Shown here: one piece after another, positions 8,341-18,950 of the stretch
How the letters are laid out: the number at the start of each line of letters is the position of its first letter
Position numbering within the stretch: the first letter of the stretch is position 1
Assembly (NCBI RefSeq): GCF_902459565.1
Contig: NZ_CABPSN010000002.1
Location: forward strand, 496,001 to 560,000
Direction: 5' to 3'
Origin: Pandoraea aquatica
GTDB taxonomy: Bacteria > Pseudomonadota > Gammaproteobacteria > Burkholderiales > Burkholderiaceae
Length of the DNA stretch: 64,000 nt
The notes under the pieces: generated by a model
Told to the model about the DNA's origin: nothing
What the model saw: only the letters and a program-made list of their open reading frames with translations
Database searches by the model: none
Program-made: the position numbers and the translations under genes

Positions 8341-9405
8341 TTAGTGGGTCGCGCAGGGCTTCAATGCGTCGCACTCGCCAGCGTCGCCAGCATTCTCCGC
8401 ACCGAGCTTCTCCTCGGTCGACGTGCGCATACCGAGACGCGCGAGCAGCGCGCGGTCGGCTTCGGCTTGCGGGTTCTGCGTCACGAGCAGCTTTTCGCCG
8501 TAGAACATCGAATTTGCCCCGGCGAGGAAGCACAGCGATTGCAGCGAGTCGTCCATCATTTCGCGCCCGGCCGACAGACGCACCATTGCGCGCGGCATCG
8601 TGATACGCGCCACGGCAATCATGCGCACGAAGTCGAACGGATCGACGCTCTCGTTGTTTTCCAGCGGCGTGCCCTCGACCTTCATCAGGTTGTTGATGGG
8701 CACCGACTCCGGATACGGCGACATGTTCGCGAGCTGCGCGATCAGACCGGCGCGCTCACGGCGCGTCTCGCCCAGACCGACGATGCCGCCGCAGCACACC
8801 TTGAGACCGGCGTCGCGCACACGGGCGAGCGTGTCGAGACGGTCCTGATACGTGCGCGTCGTGATGATCTGGCCGTAGAACTCCGGCGACGTATCGAGGT
8901 TGTGGTTGTAGTAGTCGAGACCTGCGTCACGCAGTTGCTGCGCCTGACCGTCGCGCAGCATGCCGAGCGTCACGCACGTCTCCAGACCCAGCGCCTTCAC
9001 GCTGCGCACCATCTCGCCCACGGCGTCGACCTGATGCGGCTTCGGGCTGCGCCACGCGGCGCCCATGCAGAAGCGCGTAGCACCGGCTTCCTTGGCGCGT
9101 TGTGCGGCGGCGACCACTTCTTCGACGGGCATCAGCTTCTCGGCTTCCACGCCGGTGTCGTAGCGCGCCGACTGCGGGCAGTAGGAGCAGTCTTCCGGGC
9201 AACCGCCGGTCTTGATCGAGAGCAGCGTCGAGAGCTGAACGGCGTTGGCGTCGAAATGCTCGCGGTGCACTTGCTGTGCGCGGAAGATCAGGTCGTTGAA
9301 CGGCAGGGCGAACAGCGCTTCGATGTCGGCGACGGTCCAGGGCGTGTCGTTACGGCGCAGCGCTTCGTCGTGGCCGTGAGCGGCGGTGTGTGCGTGAACT
9401 TGCAT
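8341..9405 (-). CDS. bioB: Biotin synthase
   Basis: Radical SAM enzyme that inserts sulphur into dethiobiotin, the last step of biotin synthesis; 354 residues. The CxxxCxxC cluster motif is present in the stretch [17 protein letters not shown], together with [22 protein letters not shown] and the terminal FYGEKLL region. The start at 9405 ([11 protein letters not shown]) has AAGGAATCTCACC before it; a longer open frame is not part of the protein. The last 20 residues form a tail with two cysteines ([12 protein letters not shown]), as in many beta-proteobacterial BioB. It follows bioD by about 60 bases and is the last gene of bioAFDB. Confidence 0.96.
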   Translation of the reverse strand: MQVHAHTAAHGHDEALRRNDTPWTVADIEALFALPFNDLIFRAQQVHREHFDANAVQLSTLLSIKTGGCPEDCSYCPQSARYDTGVEAEKLMPVEEVVAAAQRAKEAGATRFCMGAAWRSPKPHQVDAVGEMVRSVKALGLETCVTLGMLRDGQAQQLRDAGLDYYNHNLDTSPEFYGQIITTRTYQDRLDTLARVRDAGLKVCCGGIVGLGETRRERAGLIAQLANMSPYPESVPINNLMKVEGTPLENNESVDPFDFVRMIAVARITMPRAMVRLSAGREMMDDSLQSLCFLAGANSMFYGEKLLVTQNPQAEADRALLARLGMRTSTEEKLGAENAGDAGECDALKPCATH

Positions 9406-9466
9406 GGTGAGATTCCTTGAATTCTGTGTGTTCGATGTTGGCGCGATGACGGTGTGTGGATCGCGC

Positions 9467-10270
9467 TCAGGGGGCCGTATGCGGGCGAGGGCCGGACGAC
9501 GTTTGCGCAGTGCGATGCAGTGCGCTGTCGACCAATGGCGCAATGTCGAGATAACCGGAGGCGGTCGCCGCGTCGGGGTGAGGCAGATGCGGCACGCGTC
9601 CGAGCAGCGGTGCGCCGAGTCGCGCGGCAATCGCATCGACATTCGCGTCCACATGACGCATCTCCGGATCGACGTGATTAGCGACCCATCCGGCAATCGT
9701 GAGACCGCGCGACGTGATCGCCTCGGCGGTGAGCAGCGCATGGCTGATGCAGCCCAGACGCAGGCCGACGACGAGGATCACCGGCAGGCCGAGCTGACGC
9801 GCCAGATCGGCGGTGTCGGGCGCGCTGGCATCGGGGCCGAGCGGCACCCGAAAGCCGCCGACACCTTCGACGATCACGAGGTCCGCTCGCGCGGCAACCC
9901 GTGCATAGCCCGCCCGGATCACGCTGCAATCGAGGTCGATGCCTTCGGCGGCAGCAGCGATGTGCGGTGCGGTGGCGTCCTTGAGCACGTACGGGCAGTA
10001 CCAGTCGTCGGGCAGCTTCAGATTGCTCGCGTCGTGCAACTGCTCCACATCTTCATTGACGAAACGACCGTTGTGTTCCGATGCGCCTGCGGCCACCGAC
10101 TTCAGCCCGGCGCACACCAGTCCGCGACGCGCTGCGGCATGCAGCAACGCCGACGAGACGAGCGTCTTGCCGATCTCGGTGTCGGTGCCCGTGACGAAGA
10201 ACGCGTGACGCGCGGGCGTCGCACGCTCGGTCGGGGCATTGGCGGCGGTGATGAGGTTGCGTTCAGCCAT
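9467..10270 (-). CDS. bioD: Dethiobiotin synthetase
   Basis: ATP-dependent carboxylase that closes the ureido ring of dethiobiotin from 7,8-diaminopelargonate and CO2; 267 residues. The P-loop [16 protein letters not shown] is near residue 25, and [13 protein letters not shown] and the nucleotide-specificity region (WVANHVDP) follow. The N-terminal 20 residues are an extra polar stretch. The start overlaps the bioF stop by 8 bases, so the two are probably translationally coupled. Confidence 0.95.
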   Translation of the reverse strand: MAERNLITAANAPTERATPARHAFFVTGTDTEIGKTLVSSALLHAAARRGLVCAGLKSVAAGASEHNGRFVNEDVEQLHDASNLKLPDDWYCPYVLKDATAPHIAAAAEGIDLDCSVIRAGYARVAARADLVIVEGVGGFRVPLGPDASAPDTADLARQLGLPVILVVGLRLGCISHALLTAEAITSRGLTIAGWVANHVDPEMRHVDANVDAIAARLGAPLLGRVPHLPHPDAATASGYLDIAPLVDSALHRTAQTSSGPRPHTAP

Positions 10271-11480
10271 GCGCGTGCTCCGTCCAGTCGTTGTCGAGTT
10301 GATTGATGGCGCGGGTCAGGCGCGCCACGTCTTCGGCCGTATGTGCGGCACTGAGCGTGAGGCGCAGGCGCGACGTGCCCGGTGCGACCGTCGGCGGACG
10401 AATCGCGGGCACCCACAATCCGGCTTCTGCCAGCCCGGCCTGCGCGTGCAGTGCGGCGGCGTTCTCGCCGAGGATGATCGGCTGCACGCCCGTGGGCGAG
10501 ACCATGTGATGCCAGTGCTTGAGCGTGAGCGAATCGCGCAGTTGCGCAATGCGCGCTTGCAGCGTGGCGCGACGTTCGCGGCCTTCGTCGCCCGCGATGA
10601 TCTTCAGGCTCGCGAGCAACGCGTGCGCCTGCGAGGGCGCTGCCGCCGTCGTGAAGATATACGGACGGGCGCGATTGATCAGCCACTCGATCACGCTGCG
10701 ATTCGCGGCGACGAACGCACCGCCGACGCCAGCGGCCTTGCCAAGCGTGCCGATGATCACCAGGTTCGGCGAGCGCATATCGAAGTGTTCGAACACGCCG
10801 CGTCCGTTGTCACCCACGACGCCGAAGCCATGCGCATCGTCCACGATGAGCCACGCGTTGTGACGCTCGGCGAGCGCGAGCAACTGCGGCAGTGGCGCGA
10901 TATCGCCGTCCATCGAGAACACGCCGTCGGTGACGATCAGCTTCGTCTCGGCGGTGCTGGCTTCGAGCAATGCTGCGAGGGCGTCGACGTCGCCGTGCGG
11001 ATAGACGTGCGTCTTCGCGCGCGAGAGCCGTGCGCCGTCGATCAGCGAGGCGTGGTTGAGCGCTTCGGAGAAGATATCCGAATCCTTGTTGGCGAGCGCG
11101 GAGATCGTCGCCAGATTGGCCATGTAGCCGGTGCAGAAATACAGCGCGCGACCGTCGACCAGATGCGGCGACATGAAGTCGGCGAGCGCGTCTTCGAGTT
11201 CCGCGTGCGCCTGCGAATGGCCGCTGATGAGGTGCGACGCACCGCTGCCAGCGCCATAGCGTTGCGCACCTTCGATGAGCGCTTCGACGACCTTCGGGTG
11301 CGCGGCCAGCCCGAGATAGTCGTTGCTCGCGAAGGCGAGTACGTCGCGGCCGTCGGCGTTCACATGCGGCTGGCACGGCGTGCTCACCACGCGATGACGG
11401 CGGCGCAGATGCTGACGGTCGATCTCGGCGAGCCCGGCGTCGAGGCGGTCGAGCAGGGGATGTGGGGGATGGGTCGTCAT
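10263..11480 (-). CDS. bioF: 8-amino-7-oxononanoate synthase
   Basis: PLP enzyme condensing pimeloyl-ACP/CoA with L-alanine, the first dedicated step of biotin ring assembly; 405 residues. Key motifs: [32 protein letters not shown] and [10 protein letters not shown], whose lysine binds PLP. The start at 11480 overlaps the bioA stop (ATGA), showing tight coupling; the longer frame upstream lies in bioA. Confidence 0.95.
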   Translation of the reverse strand: MTTHPPHPLLDRLDAGLAEIDRQHLRRRHRVVSTPCQPHVNADGRDVLAFASNDYLGLAAHPKVVEALIEGAQRYGAGSGASHLISGHSQAHAELEDALADFMSPHLVDGRALYFCTGYMANLATISALANKDSDIFSEALNHASLIDGARLSRAKTHVYPHGDVDALAALLEASTAETKLIVTDGVFSMDGDIAPLPQLLALAERHNAWLIVDDAHGFGVVGDNGRGVFEHFDMRSPNLVIIGTLGKAAGVGGAFVAANRSVIEWLINRARPYIFTTAAAPSQAHALLASLKIIAGDEGRERRATLQARIAQLRDSLTLKHWHHMVSPTGVQPIILGENAAALHAQAGLAEAGLWVPAIRPPTVAPGTSRLRLTLSAAHTAEDVARLTRAINQLDNDWTEHAHG

Positions 11481-12847
11481 GCGGCCACCTCCTGCTGCAT
11501 CGTTGCGTCGAAAGCCGCGAGCGTTTGCGTCGCCAGCCAGTCGGTGGTGCCGTCGTCGAGTACGTACGGCGGCATCAGGTACACCGTCGAGCCGATCGGA
11601 CGCAGCAACACGCCGCGCGCACGGGCTTCGGTGTAGAAGCGTTTCGCGAAGGCTCCGGCCGCGCCGGGGGCGTCCGGTAGCACAGCGTCGAAAGCCCAGA
11701 TCATGCCGCGATGACGGAAGTGCTTCGCGCGCGGATCGTCGGCCAGCGGTGCGAGGGCTTGCGTCAGGCGCGCAGCGCGCACGGTGTTGCGGGCCAGAAC
11801 GTCGTCGTCCGCGAAGATGTCGAGCGTGGCCAGCGCGGCACGGCACGCCAGCGGATTACCGGTGTACGAGTGCGAGTGCAGGAAGCCGCGCGCGGTGTCG
11901 TCGTCGTAGAAGGCGTCGTAGATCGCGTCGCGCGAGAGCACCAGCGAGAGTGGCAGATAGCCGCCGCTGATGCCCTTGGAGAGCGTGAGCAGATCGGGCC
12001 AGATACCGGCCTGCTCGCTCGCGAAGAACGTGCCGGTGCGGCCGCAGCCGACGGCGATTTCGTCCGCGATCATGTGAGCGCCGTGCTTGTCGCACAGCGC
12101 GCGCACGAGGCGCAGGTATTCCGGATCGTGCATCGCCATGCCGGCGGCGCATTGCACCAGCGGCTCGACGATGACGGCGGCGATTCGCCCTTCGCGCTCG
12201 GTGAGCAGCGTGTCGAGTTCGGCGGCGGCACAGCGGGCCACGTCGACGGCCGTCTCGCCGTCGCGGGCCTGACGCGCGTCCGGCGAGGCCACGACGTGCG
12301 CATGGCGCAGCAGCGGATCGTAAGCGTCGCGGAACAGGGCGACGTCGGTCACGGCCAGCGCGCCGAGCGTTTCGCCGTGATAGCCATTGCGTACGCAAAC
12401 GAATTCGCGCTTGTCGCTGTGACCCTGATTGCGCCACGCGTGAAAGCTCATCTTCAGGGCGATCTCGACGGCCGACGCGCCGTCGGACGCGAAGAACGCA
12501 TGGCCGAGCACGCCGCCGGTCAATGCCGACAGACGCTCGGACAAGGACACGACGGGCTCATGCGTGAAACCGGCGAGCATCGCGTGTTCGAGGCGGCCCA
12601 ACTGATCGATCAGCGCCGCATTGATGCGCGGGTTCGCGTGACCGAACAGATTGACCCACCATGAACTGATGGCATCGAGATAGCGTTCGCCGCCGGTATC
12701 GACGAGCCAGGGACCTTCGCCGTGAGACAGCGCGACGAGGGGCAGCTTTGCCTGTTGCTTCATCTGCGTGCAGGGGTGCCAGACCTGTCGCAGACTGCGC
12801 GCGGCGAGATCGCCGGGACCGTGGGGAGGGCGCGGGGTGGCGTCCAT
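11477..12847 (-). CDS. bioA: Adenosylmethionine-8-amino-7-oxononanoate transaminase
   Basis: PLP aminotransferase that makes 7,8-diaminopelargonate using S-adenosylmethionine as amino donor; 456 residues. It shows the BioA-specific N-terminus [45 protein letters not shown], and [13 protein letters not shown] with the PLP lysine. The start at 12847 has AAAGGAGTCAAAG ahead. It is the first gene of bioAFDB; the 320 bases before it hold the likely promoter and an inverted repeat. Confidence 0.96.
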   Translation of the reverse strand: MDATPRPPHGPGDLAARSLRQVWHPCTQMKQQAKLPLVALSHGEGPWLVDTGGERYLDAISSWWVNLFGHANPRINAALIDQLGRLEHAMLAGFTHEPVVSLSERLSALTGGVLGHAFFASDGASAVEIALKMSFHAWRNQGHSDKREFVCVRNGYHGETLGALAVTDVALFRDAYDPLLRHAHVVASPDARQARDGETAVDVARCAAAELDTLLTEREGRIAAVIVEPLVQCAAGMAMHDPEYLRLVRALCDKHGAHMIADEIAVGCGRTGTFFASEQAGIWPDLLTLSKGISGGYLPLSLVLSRDAIYDAFYDDDTARGFLHSHSYTGNPLACRAALATLDIFADDDVLARNTVRAARLTQALAPLADDPRAKHFRHRGMIWAFDAVLPDAPGAAGAFAKRFYTEARARGVLLRPIGSTVYLMPPYVLDDGTTDWLATQTLAAFDATMQQEVAA

Positions 12848-13167
12848 CTTTGACTCCTTTGAGGGCCGTGACGGGTGATGAACCGGGCGAGATGCCCGAC
12901 GTTCGTCGTCCGTCTGGCTGGCCGGTGCGGGGCATGGCGCGCTGCGCTGCTGCACGTGGCCGGAGGTGGGGGATGGGCGCATGGTAGGCAAAGCGATTTG
13001 GCAGGGCAATAGGCGGATTTGGTGCGAAAACTCGCTGTTTTATGAGCCGTAAAGAGACGTTATCGACAATTTCGCAAAACCCGCCGATAACGTTCAGGCA
13101 TCTCCGCCGTCACCCCTCCCAAAAAAAATTTGTAACCGTCGAAACAGGCCGTTTTTGTGCCGTGCGC
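12848..13167 (-). promoter_or_regulatory. bio operon upstream region with 9-bp inverted repeat
   Basis: Gene-free 320 bases between the liuC stop and the bioA start. ACGTTATCG (13057-13065) and CGATAACGT (13085-13093) are a perfect inverted repeat with a 19-base spacer, in a locally AT-rich stretch that would suit a promoter reading towards bioA. It could be an operator for an unknown biotin regulator or a transcript hairpin. I could not pick a convincing -35/-10 pair. Confidence 0.5.
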
Positions 13168-13959
13168 TCAGGAAGCGTCGCGCCACGACGGCGAGCGCTT
13201 CTCTAGGAACGAACGCACCCCTTCGCGACCCTCGTCGGAGGCCCGGATCTTCGCGATGCGCTCGGCCGTATCGGCGATGGCCGCCTCGTCGATAGCGCGC
13301 CCGGCGAAGTCCTGCACAAGGCGCTTGCACTCCTTCACGGCGTTCGGGCTGTTGTCGACGAGCGCCTTCGCCAGCGCGCTGACGGTGCTGTCGAGCGCAT
13401 CGGCGGCCACGACTTCGTGCACCAGACCGAGACGCTGCGCCGTGGCGGCCGTGAAGCGTTCCGCCGTCACGAAATAGCGACGCGACGCCTGCTCGCCCAG
13501 CGCGCGGATCACATACGGGCCGATGGTGGCGGGAATCAGGCCGAGCTTGGCTTCGGACAGGCAGAAGTGCGCCGTGTCGACAGCGACCACGATGTCCGCC
13601 ACAGCGGCGAGACCCACACCGCCCGCATACGTGTCGCCCTGCACGCGCGCGATCACCGGCTTCGGGCAGCGATAGATCGTGTTGAGCATGACGGCGAGCG
13701 TCATGGCGTCGGCGCGGTTCTCGGCGTCCGAGTAACCGGCCATCTTCTTCATCCAGTTCAGATCGGCACCTGCGCAGAACGCGACGCCTTCAGCGGCGAG
13801 CACGATGGCGCGCACGTCGTCGTTCGTGGCCAGCGCGCGAAACGTGCCGGTCAGTTCTTCGATGACGGTTTCGTTGAACGCGTTGCGCACGTCCGGACGG
13901 TTGAGCGTGACGGTGGCGACGTGGGCGTCGACACTGAACTTGAGCGTAGCGAGTTGCAT
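13168..13959 (-). CDS. liuC: Methylglutaconyl-CoA hydratase (enoyl-CoA hydratase family)
   Basis: 263-residue crotonase-fold enzyme, expected to hydrate 3-methylglutaconyl-CoA to HMG-CoA. Crotonase motifs: VTLNRPDVRNAFNE, oxyanion hole around FCAGADLNWMKKMAG and GDTYAGGVGLAAVADIVVA, and SEAKLGLIPATIGPYV with the catalytic glutamate. The start at 13959 has GAGGAATTCCGTC. It begins 43 bases after the liuB stop in the same direction, the usual liuB-liuC order. The ADLNWMKKM signature is typical of LiuC rather than general hydratases. Confidence 0.9.
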   Translation of the reverse strand: MQLATLKFSVDAHVATVTLNRPDVRNAFNETVIEELTGTFRALATNDDVRAIVLAAEGVAFCAGADLNWMKKMAGYSDAENRADAMTLAVMLNTIYRCPKPVIARVQGDTYAGGVGLAAVADIVVAVDTAHFCLSEAKLGLIPATIGPYVIRALGEQASRRYFVTAERFTAATAQRLGLVHEVVAADALDSTVSALAKALVDNSPNAVKECKRLVQDFAGRAIDEAAIADTAERIAKIRASDEGREGVRSFLEKRSPSWRDAS

Positions 13960-14002
13960 GACGGAATTCCTCGATGAGCCGATGTGGACGGTGACGCGCG
14001 CT

Positions 14003-15610
14003 TTACATCCGGAACAGGCCGAAGCGCGTTTCCGGAATCGGCGCATTGAGCGCGGCCGACAGGCCGAGACCGAGCACCGTGCGCGTGTCCGCCGGATCGA
14101 TCACGCCGTCGTCCCACAGGCGCGCGCTCGCGTAGAACGGATGCCCCTGACGCTCGTACTGATCGCGGATCGGCTGCTTGAAGGCGTCTTCTTCCTCTGC
14201 GCTCCACTGACCGCCCTTGCCCTCGATGCCATCGCGCTTGACCGTGGCGAGCACCGACGCCGCCTGCTCGCCACCCATCACGGAGATGCGTGCGTTCGGC
14301 CACATCCACAGGAAACGCGGCGAGTAGGCGCGACCGCACATGCCGTAGTTACCCGCGCCGAACGAGCCGCCGATGATCACGGTGAACTTCGGCACGTTCG
14401 CAGTGGCGACGGCCGTCACCATCTTCGCGCCGTGCTTGGCGATGCCTTCGTTCTCATACTTGCGCCCGACCATGAAGCCCGTGATGTTCTGCAAGAAGAT
14501 CAGCGGGATCTTGCGCTGGCAGCACAGCTCGATGAAGTGCGCGCCCTTCTGCGCAGACTCCGAGAACAGAATGCCGTTGTTCGCCACGATGCCGACCGGG
14601 TAGCCCCACAGGTGTGCGAAACCGCACACCAGCGTGGTGCCGTAGCGCGCCTTGAATTCGTCGAACTCGGAACCGTCGACCAGACGCGCAATCACTTCGC
14701 GCACGTCGAACGGCTTCTTCGTGTCGGCGGGGATCACGCCGTACAGTTCACGCGCGTCGTACTTCGGTTCGACCGGCGTCTTGGTCGCGACGGTCGCCGG
14801 CTTGCGACGGTTGAGGTTTGCGGCGATGCTGCGCGCGATGGACAGCGCGTGTGCGTCGTTCTGCGCGAAGTGATCGGCGACACCCGACAGGCGCGTGTGG
14901 ACGTCGGCGCCGCCGAGATCTTCGGCGCTCACTTCTTCGCCCGTGGCCGCTTTCACCAGCGGCGGGCCGCCGAGGAAAATCGTGCCCTGTTCCTTGACGA
15001 TGATCGACTCGTCGCTCATCGCGGGCACATACGCGCCGCCAGCGGTGCACGAGCCCATCACCACGGCGATCTGCGGAATGCCCTGCGCCGACATCTGCGC
15101 CTGGTTGTAGAAGATGCGACCGAAGTGATCGCGATCGGGGAAGACGTCGTCCTGATTCGGCAGGTTCGCGCCGCCTGAGTCGACCAGATAGATGCACGGC
15201 AGGTGGTTCTGCTCGGCGATCTCCTGCGCGCGCAGGTGCTTCTTGACCGTCATCGGGTAGTACGTGCCGCCCTTGACGGTGGCGTCGTTGCACACGATCA
15301 CGCATTCCTGGCCGGACACACGGCCGATGCCGGTGATGATGCCCGCACCCGGGGCGTCGTCGTGATACATGCCGGTCGCGGCGAGTTGCGAGAGTTCGAG
15401 AAACGGCGAGCCCGGATCGAGCAGTTGTTGCACGCGATCGCGCGGCAGCAGCTTGCCGCGGCCGGTGTGCTTCTTGCGTGCGGCCTCACCGCCGCCACCG
15501 GCCAGTTGTGCAATGCGCGCGCGCAGTTCGTCGACCACGGTCTGCATCGCGGACGCGTTGCGTGCAAAGTCTTCGCCGCGCGGGTTGAGTTTGCTTTCGA
15601 GAATCGGCAT
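14003..15610 (-). CDS. liuB: 3-methylcrotonyl-CoA carboxylase, beta (carboxyltransferase) subunit
   Basis: 535-residue carboxyltransferase that moves CO2 from biotin on LiuD to 3-methylcrotonyl-CoA. Two crotonase-like halves are present: the first with [27 protein letters not shown] and [17 protein letters not shown], the second with [15 protein letters not shown] and [19 protein letters not shown]-terminus and length match MccB. It is followed at once by liuC. The cognate biotin subunit lies beyond the bio operon. Confidence 0.95.
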   Translation of the reverse strand: MPILESKLNPRGEDFARNASAMQTVVDELRARIAQLAGGGGEAARKKHTGRGKLLPRDRVQQLLDPGSPFLELSQLAATGMYHDDAPGAGIITGIGRVSGQECVIVCNDATVKGGTYYPMTVKKHLRAQEIAEQNHLPCIYLVDSGGANLPNQDDVFPDRDHFGRIFYNQAQMSAQGIPQIAVVMGSCTAGGAYVPAMSDESIIVKEQGTIFLGGPPLVKAATGEEVSAEDLGGADVHTRLSGVADHFAQNDAHALSIARSIAANLNRRKPATVATKTPVEPKYDARELYGVIPADTKKPFDVREVIARLVDGSEFDEFKARYGTTLVCGFAHLWGYPVGIVANNGILFSESAQKGAHFIELCCQRKIPLIFLQNITGFMVGRKYENEGIAKHGAKMVTAVATANVPKFTVIIGGSFGAGNYGMCGRAYSPRFLWMWPNARISVMGGEQAASVLATVKRDGIEGKGGQWSAEEEDAFKQPIRDQYERQGHPFYASARLWDDGVIDPADTRTVLGLGLSAALNAPIPETRFGLFRM

Positions 15611-15696
15611 GTGACGAAATCCGGTGGAGTGTGAGTTTTAGTTGAGTGCTTGTGCTGAGCGACGCAATGAGCGATGTGCTGGATGTCGTCGCCAGG

Positions 15697-16104
15697 TCAG
15701 TCGAACAGGTCGCCGTCGATGTAGCGCCAGCGGCCGTCGTCGGTGCGCTCGAAGCGGCTGCGTTCGTGCAGCCGATGGGCGCGTCCGCCGACCTTGTAAC
15801 GGGCGACGAATTCGACTTCGGCGTGGTGTTCGTCGCGTTGCAGATGCGCTTTGACCTGAAGGCCGAGCCACTGCGGGGCGTCGCCGAAGTCGAGCGCGGC
15901 AGGCCGCGTACGTGCCGCCCACGTGTCGAGCAGATACGGCGCGTTCTGGCGCACGAACGCCGTATAGCGCGAGCGCATCAGCGCTTCAGCCGTGGGCGGA
16001 ATCTCGCCGTGTTCGAGGTAACGTGCGCAGCAATCCTCGAACGCGAGGCCGCCGCACGGGCAGCCTTCACGGTCTTTGTCTTGCGGCGATTGGGGGCTTG
16101 CCAT
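15697..16104 (-). CDS. YchJ-family protein
   Basis: 135-residue protein with an N-terminal SEC-C-like metal-binding motif (CPCGGLAFEDCC) and the YchJ signature ALMRSRYTAFVRQNAPYLLDTW, then an NTF2-like beta region (EVEFVARYKVGGRAHRLHERSRF). Function is unknown in the family. It lies between liuB and an isomerase on the same strand, probably a passenger in the transcript. Confidence 0.88.
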   Translation of the reverse strand: MASPQSPQDKDREGCPCGGLAFEDCCARYLEHGEIPPTAEALMRSRYTAFVRQNAPYLLDTWAARTRPAALDFGDAPQWLGLQVKAHLQRDEHHAEVEFVARYKVGGRAHRLHERSRFERTDDGRWRYIDGDLFD

Positions 16105-16133
16105 CGTATGAATTGCCTTGTGGTGTTTCGGTG

Positions 16134-16739
16134 TCAGATCCTGCCGTGCTTCAGGCAGGCCTCGACCTGCGCGAAACGGTCGAAGCCCCAGAACGGTTCG
16201 CCGTCCACGATCACGAACGGCGAGCCGAACACGCCGCGCGCCATCGCCAGATCGATCTCCGCCTTGAGGTGGTCCTTGGCGGCGGGCGAGTGCATGCCGA
16301 TGTCGAGGGCTGCGCCGTCGATGCCGAGCGCCTCACCGAGCCGTACCAGTTCCGCCGGGTCGCCGATGTTCACGTCGTCGACGTAGAGCGCGCGAAAGAT
16401 CGACTTCGCGAACTCTGCCGACAAGTCGCCGCCGCGATGGTCCTGCACCCACAATACGGCGCGCTCGGCGGCCTGCGTCGGGATCGGGAAATGCGTCGGC
16501 CGCTTGTAGTCGATGCCGTGAAAGCGCGCGGTGCGCGCCACGTCGTTCTTCAGATACTCCGTCTTGATCGGATGCTGCACCGGTGCGCCCGTGCCGTTCA
16601 CCTTGTAGACGATGTCGAGCAGAATCGGATGCCACGCGACGCCACGCCCATTGCGCGAAGCGATGTCGTCGATGCAGGTGCTCGCAAAATACCCGTACGG
16701 GGATGCGAAGTCGAAATAAAAGTCGATGGCGGACGTCAT
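16134..16739 (-). CDS. 2-hydroxychromene-2-carboxylate isomerase family (DsbA/kappa-GST fold)
   Basis: 201-residue thioredoxin-fold protein of the HCCA isomerase/kappa-class GST group. The N-terminus IDFYFDFASPYGYFAS is diagnostic: the serine of the SPY motif replaces the DsbA cysteine and holds glutathione. Near the C-terminus GVFGSPFVIVDGEPFWGFDR is the cis-proline region. The start at 16739 is chosen over a longer frame because CGGAGCC lies before it and the fold begins there. Its real substrate is unknown; the liu setting suggests a glutathione-linked side role rather than naphthalene breakdown. Confidence 0.88.
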   Translation of the reverse strand: MTSAIDFYFDFASPYGYFASTCIDDIASRNGRGVAWHPILLDIVYKVNGTGAPVQHPIKTEYLKNDVARTARFHGIDYKRPTHFPIPTQAAERAVLWVQDHRGGDLSAEFAKSIFRALYVDDVNIGDPAELVRLGEALGIDGAALDIGMHSPAAKDHLKAEIDLAMARGVFGSPFVIVDGEPFWGFDRFAQVEACLKHGRI

Positions 16740-16852
16740 GTTGGCTCCGTTTCCGAGTGACGTTTCTGGCCCGCGAATCAAAAGATACGGCGGTGTGGCA
16801 ACAGCGTCTTATGGGTGCTACGGGTGCTGCAAGTGCTACGGTGTTGCGTGAT

Positions 16853-17530
16853 TTACCAGGGGAACGGCGTGCCGTCGTAGTTGTAAAAGCCGCCGTTGTG
16901 CGTGGCGCGCTCGCCCGGGGCGCGGGCCAGCACGCGGCGCATGCCGGACACGCTCGTCTCGACGTCGATGTCGGCGTTCTCGCCGCCCATGTCGGTGCGT
17001 ACCCAACCCGGGTGCATGGCGACGCACGTGGCGCGCTGCGCTTCGAGCGACACGGCTTTGACGACCGAATTCACAGCGGCCTTGCTTGCGCGATACAACC
17101 AGCTGCCGTTCGACTCCATCAGTTCGACGCTGCCCATGCGGCTCGACAGGAAACCGAAGCTGCCGCCCGCCGCTTCCACAAAGGGCAGCACGAGCGGCGC
17201 GACCTGCATCGCGCCAAGCACGTTGGTGTGGAACACGCGGTCGAACTCATCCTTCGTGATCGGCGCGAGACCGGTCGTGCGTTCGGAGTTCACGCCGGCG
17301 TTGTAGACCGCCACGTCGAGTTCTACGCCGTCGAGTTGCCACGACAGGCCGGACAACGACTCCACGCGCGTGACGTCGAGCTTCAGGGCTTCGGCATCGA
17401 GTTCACGCAGGGCGGCCAGACCGTCCTCGCTGCGTGCGGTGGCGAACACGCGCCAGCCGTCTTCGCGATACTGCCGCACGAATTCCATGCCGATGCCGCG
17501 TGAGGCACCGATGATGAGCGCTGTTTTCAT
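16853..17530 (-). CDS. Short-chain dehydrogenase/reductase
   Basis: 225-residue SDR. Coenzyme motif LIIGASRGIGMEF at the N-terminus, YNAG near residue 80, and active-site serine (LSSRMGS) with YRASKAA. PGWVRTDMGG follows, typical of the C-factor-like classical SDRs. Substrate cannot be assigned. It lies just downstream of the thiolase gene on the same strand. Confidence 0.9.
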   Translation of the reverse strand: MKTALIIGASRGIGMEFVRQYREDGWRVFATARSEDGLAALRELDAEALKLDVTRVESLSGLSWQLDGVELDVAVYNAGVNSERTTGLAPITKDEFDRVFHTNVLGAMQVAPLVLPFVEAAGGSFGFLSSRMGSVELMESNGSWLYRASKAAVNSVVKAVSLEAQRATCVAMHPGWVRTDMGGENADIDVETSVSGMRRVLARAPGERATHNGGFYNYDGTPFPW

Positions 17531-17615
17531 GACGTCGATAGGTCCCCGTTAAAACGGTGGGCCGGCGTTGGGTGCCGGCGTGAGTTCAGACGCGTACGTT
17601 GATCAGACGAGTCGG

Positions 17616-18800
17616 TCAGACGAGTTCGATGGCCATCGCCGTCGCTTCGCCACCGCCGATACACAGGCTCGCCACGCCACGCTTGCCACCGGTCTTGCGC
17701 AGTGCGCCGATCAGCGTGACGAGAATGCGTGCGCCGGACGCGCCGATCGGGTGGCCGAGCGCGCATGCGCCGCCGTGAATGTTGACCTTCTCGTGCGGCA
17801 GATCGAACTCGTGCATCGCGGCCATCGCAACGACGGCAAAGGCTTCGTTGATCTCGAACAGATCGACATCGGCCGTCGACCAGCCGGTCTTCTCGAACAG
17901 CTTGCGCATCGCGCCGACCGGTGCCGTGGTGAACAGGCCCGGTTGCTGCGCGAACGTGCTGTGACCGGCGATGCGGGCGAGCGGTGTGAGGCCGAGGTGC
18001 TTGGCGGTCGATTCGCGCATCAGCACGAGTGCGGCGGCACCGTCGGAGATCGACGACGAGTTGGCGGCCGTGACCGTGCCGTCCTTGCGGAAGGCGGCCT
18101 TGAGTGTCGGAATCTTTTCGGGGTTGGCCTTGAACGGCTGTTCGTCCTGCTCGACGACGGTGTCGCCCTTGCGGCCGGGCACCGTCACGGCGGTGATTTC
18201 CCATGCGAACGAGCCGTCTTTCGTGGCGTTCTGCGCGCGTTCGAGCGAGGCGATGGCGAAGGCGTCCTGCGCTTCGCGGGTGAAGGCATAACGGTCGGCG
18301 CACTCCTCGGCGAAGGTGCCCATCAGGCGGCCCTTGTCGTAAGCGTCTTCCAGACCGTCGAAGAACATGTGGTCGATGACCTGACCGTGGCCCATGCGCA
18401 TGCCGGCGCGCGCCTTGGGCAGGAGATAGGGGGCGTTGCTCATGCTTTCCATGCCGCCGGCGACGATCACGTCGGCACTACCGGCAGCGAGCATGTCGTG
18501 CGCGAACATCGCGGCACGCATGCCGGAGCCGCACATCTTGTTGACGGTGGTGGCACCGGCTGCGAGCGGGAGGCCTGCACCGAGCGCGGCCTGACGCGCG
18601 GGCGCTTGTCCCTGACCGGCGGGCAGCACGCAGCCCATGACGACTTCGTCGACCTGCTCCGGCTTCAGGCCAGCGCGTTCGACGGCTGCACGGATGGCGG
18701 CGGCACCGAGCTGGGGCGCGGCGACATCGCCGAACACCCCTTGCAGGCCGCCCATCGGCGTGCGGGCAGCGGAAACGATGACGATCGGGTCTTGTTGCAT
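17616..18800 (-). CDS. Acetyl-CoA C-acetyltransferase (thiolase)
   Basis: 394-residue thiolase. It can split acetoacetyl-CoA into two acetyl-CoA, the natural end of leucine breakdown, or run in reverse for polyhydroxybutyrate. The nucleophile cysteine is in NKMCGSGM, and the C-terminal catalytic motifs are [19 protein letters not shown] and [15 protein letters not shown]. The start [14 protein letters not shown] at 18800 has GGAGATTGCC directly before it; an ATG four codons earlier lacks such a site. Upstream DNA carries direct and inverted repeats listed separately. Confidence 0.93.
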   Translation of the reverse strand: MQQDPIVIVSAARTPMGGLQGVFGDVAAPQLGAAAIRAAVERAGLKPEQVDEVVMGCVLPAGQGQAPARQAALGAGLPLAAGATTVNKMCGSGMRAAMFAHDMLAAGSADVIVAGGMESMSNAPYLLPKARAGMRMGHGQVIDHMFFDGLEDAYDKGRLMGTFAEECADRYAFTREAQDAFAIASLERAQNATKDGSFAWEITAVTVPGRKGDTVVEQDEQPFKANPEKIPTLKAAFRKDGTVTAANSSSISDGAAALVLMRESTAKHLGLTPLARIAGHSTFAQQPGLFTTAPVGAMRKLFEKTGWSTADVDLFEINEAFAVVAMAAMHEFDLPHEKVNIHGGACALGHPIGASGARILVTLIGALRKTGGKRGVASLCIGGGEATAMAIELV

Positions 18801-18826
18801 GGCAATCTCCATAAAAGGGGTTGCGT

Positions 18827-18874
18827 GGCTGACATACCGTCCAAATCGACCGAAATCGACACGATGTGTCAGCC
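18827..18874. promoter_or_regulatory. Inverted repeat enclosing phased direct repeats upstream of thiolase
   Basis: GGCTGACA (18827-18834) and TGTCAGCC (18867-18874) are perfectly complementary. Between them AAATCGAC occurs twice exactly 10 bases apart (18843 and 18853). The element ends 26 bases before the thiolase start codon, a suitable place for operator binding. Confidence 0.45.
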
Positions 18875-18950
18875 CCGAATATCCAATGCTTCAATCTTCC
18901 GTCGCCCACGCGCCCGCTTGCCGCTTCGCGCGCCTGAGTGGCCTGAGCGA

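Noticed and set aside
9406-9741. N-terminal extension of bioB
   Set aside because: The added 112 residues are arginine/proline-rich and lie in bioD; the internal start at 9405 has a ribosome binding site and family-like N-terminus.
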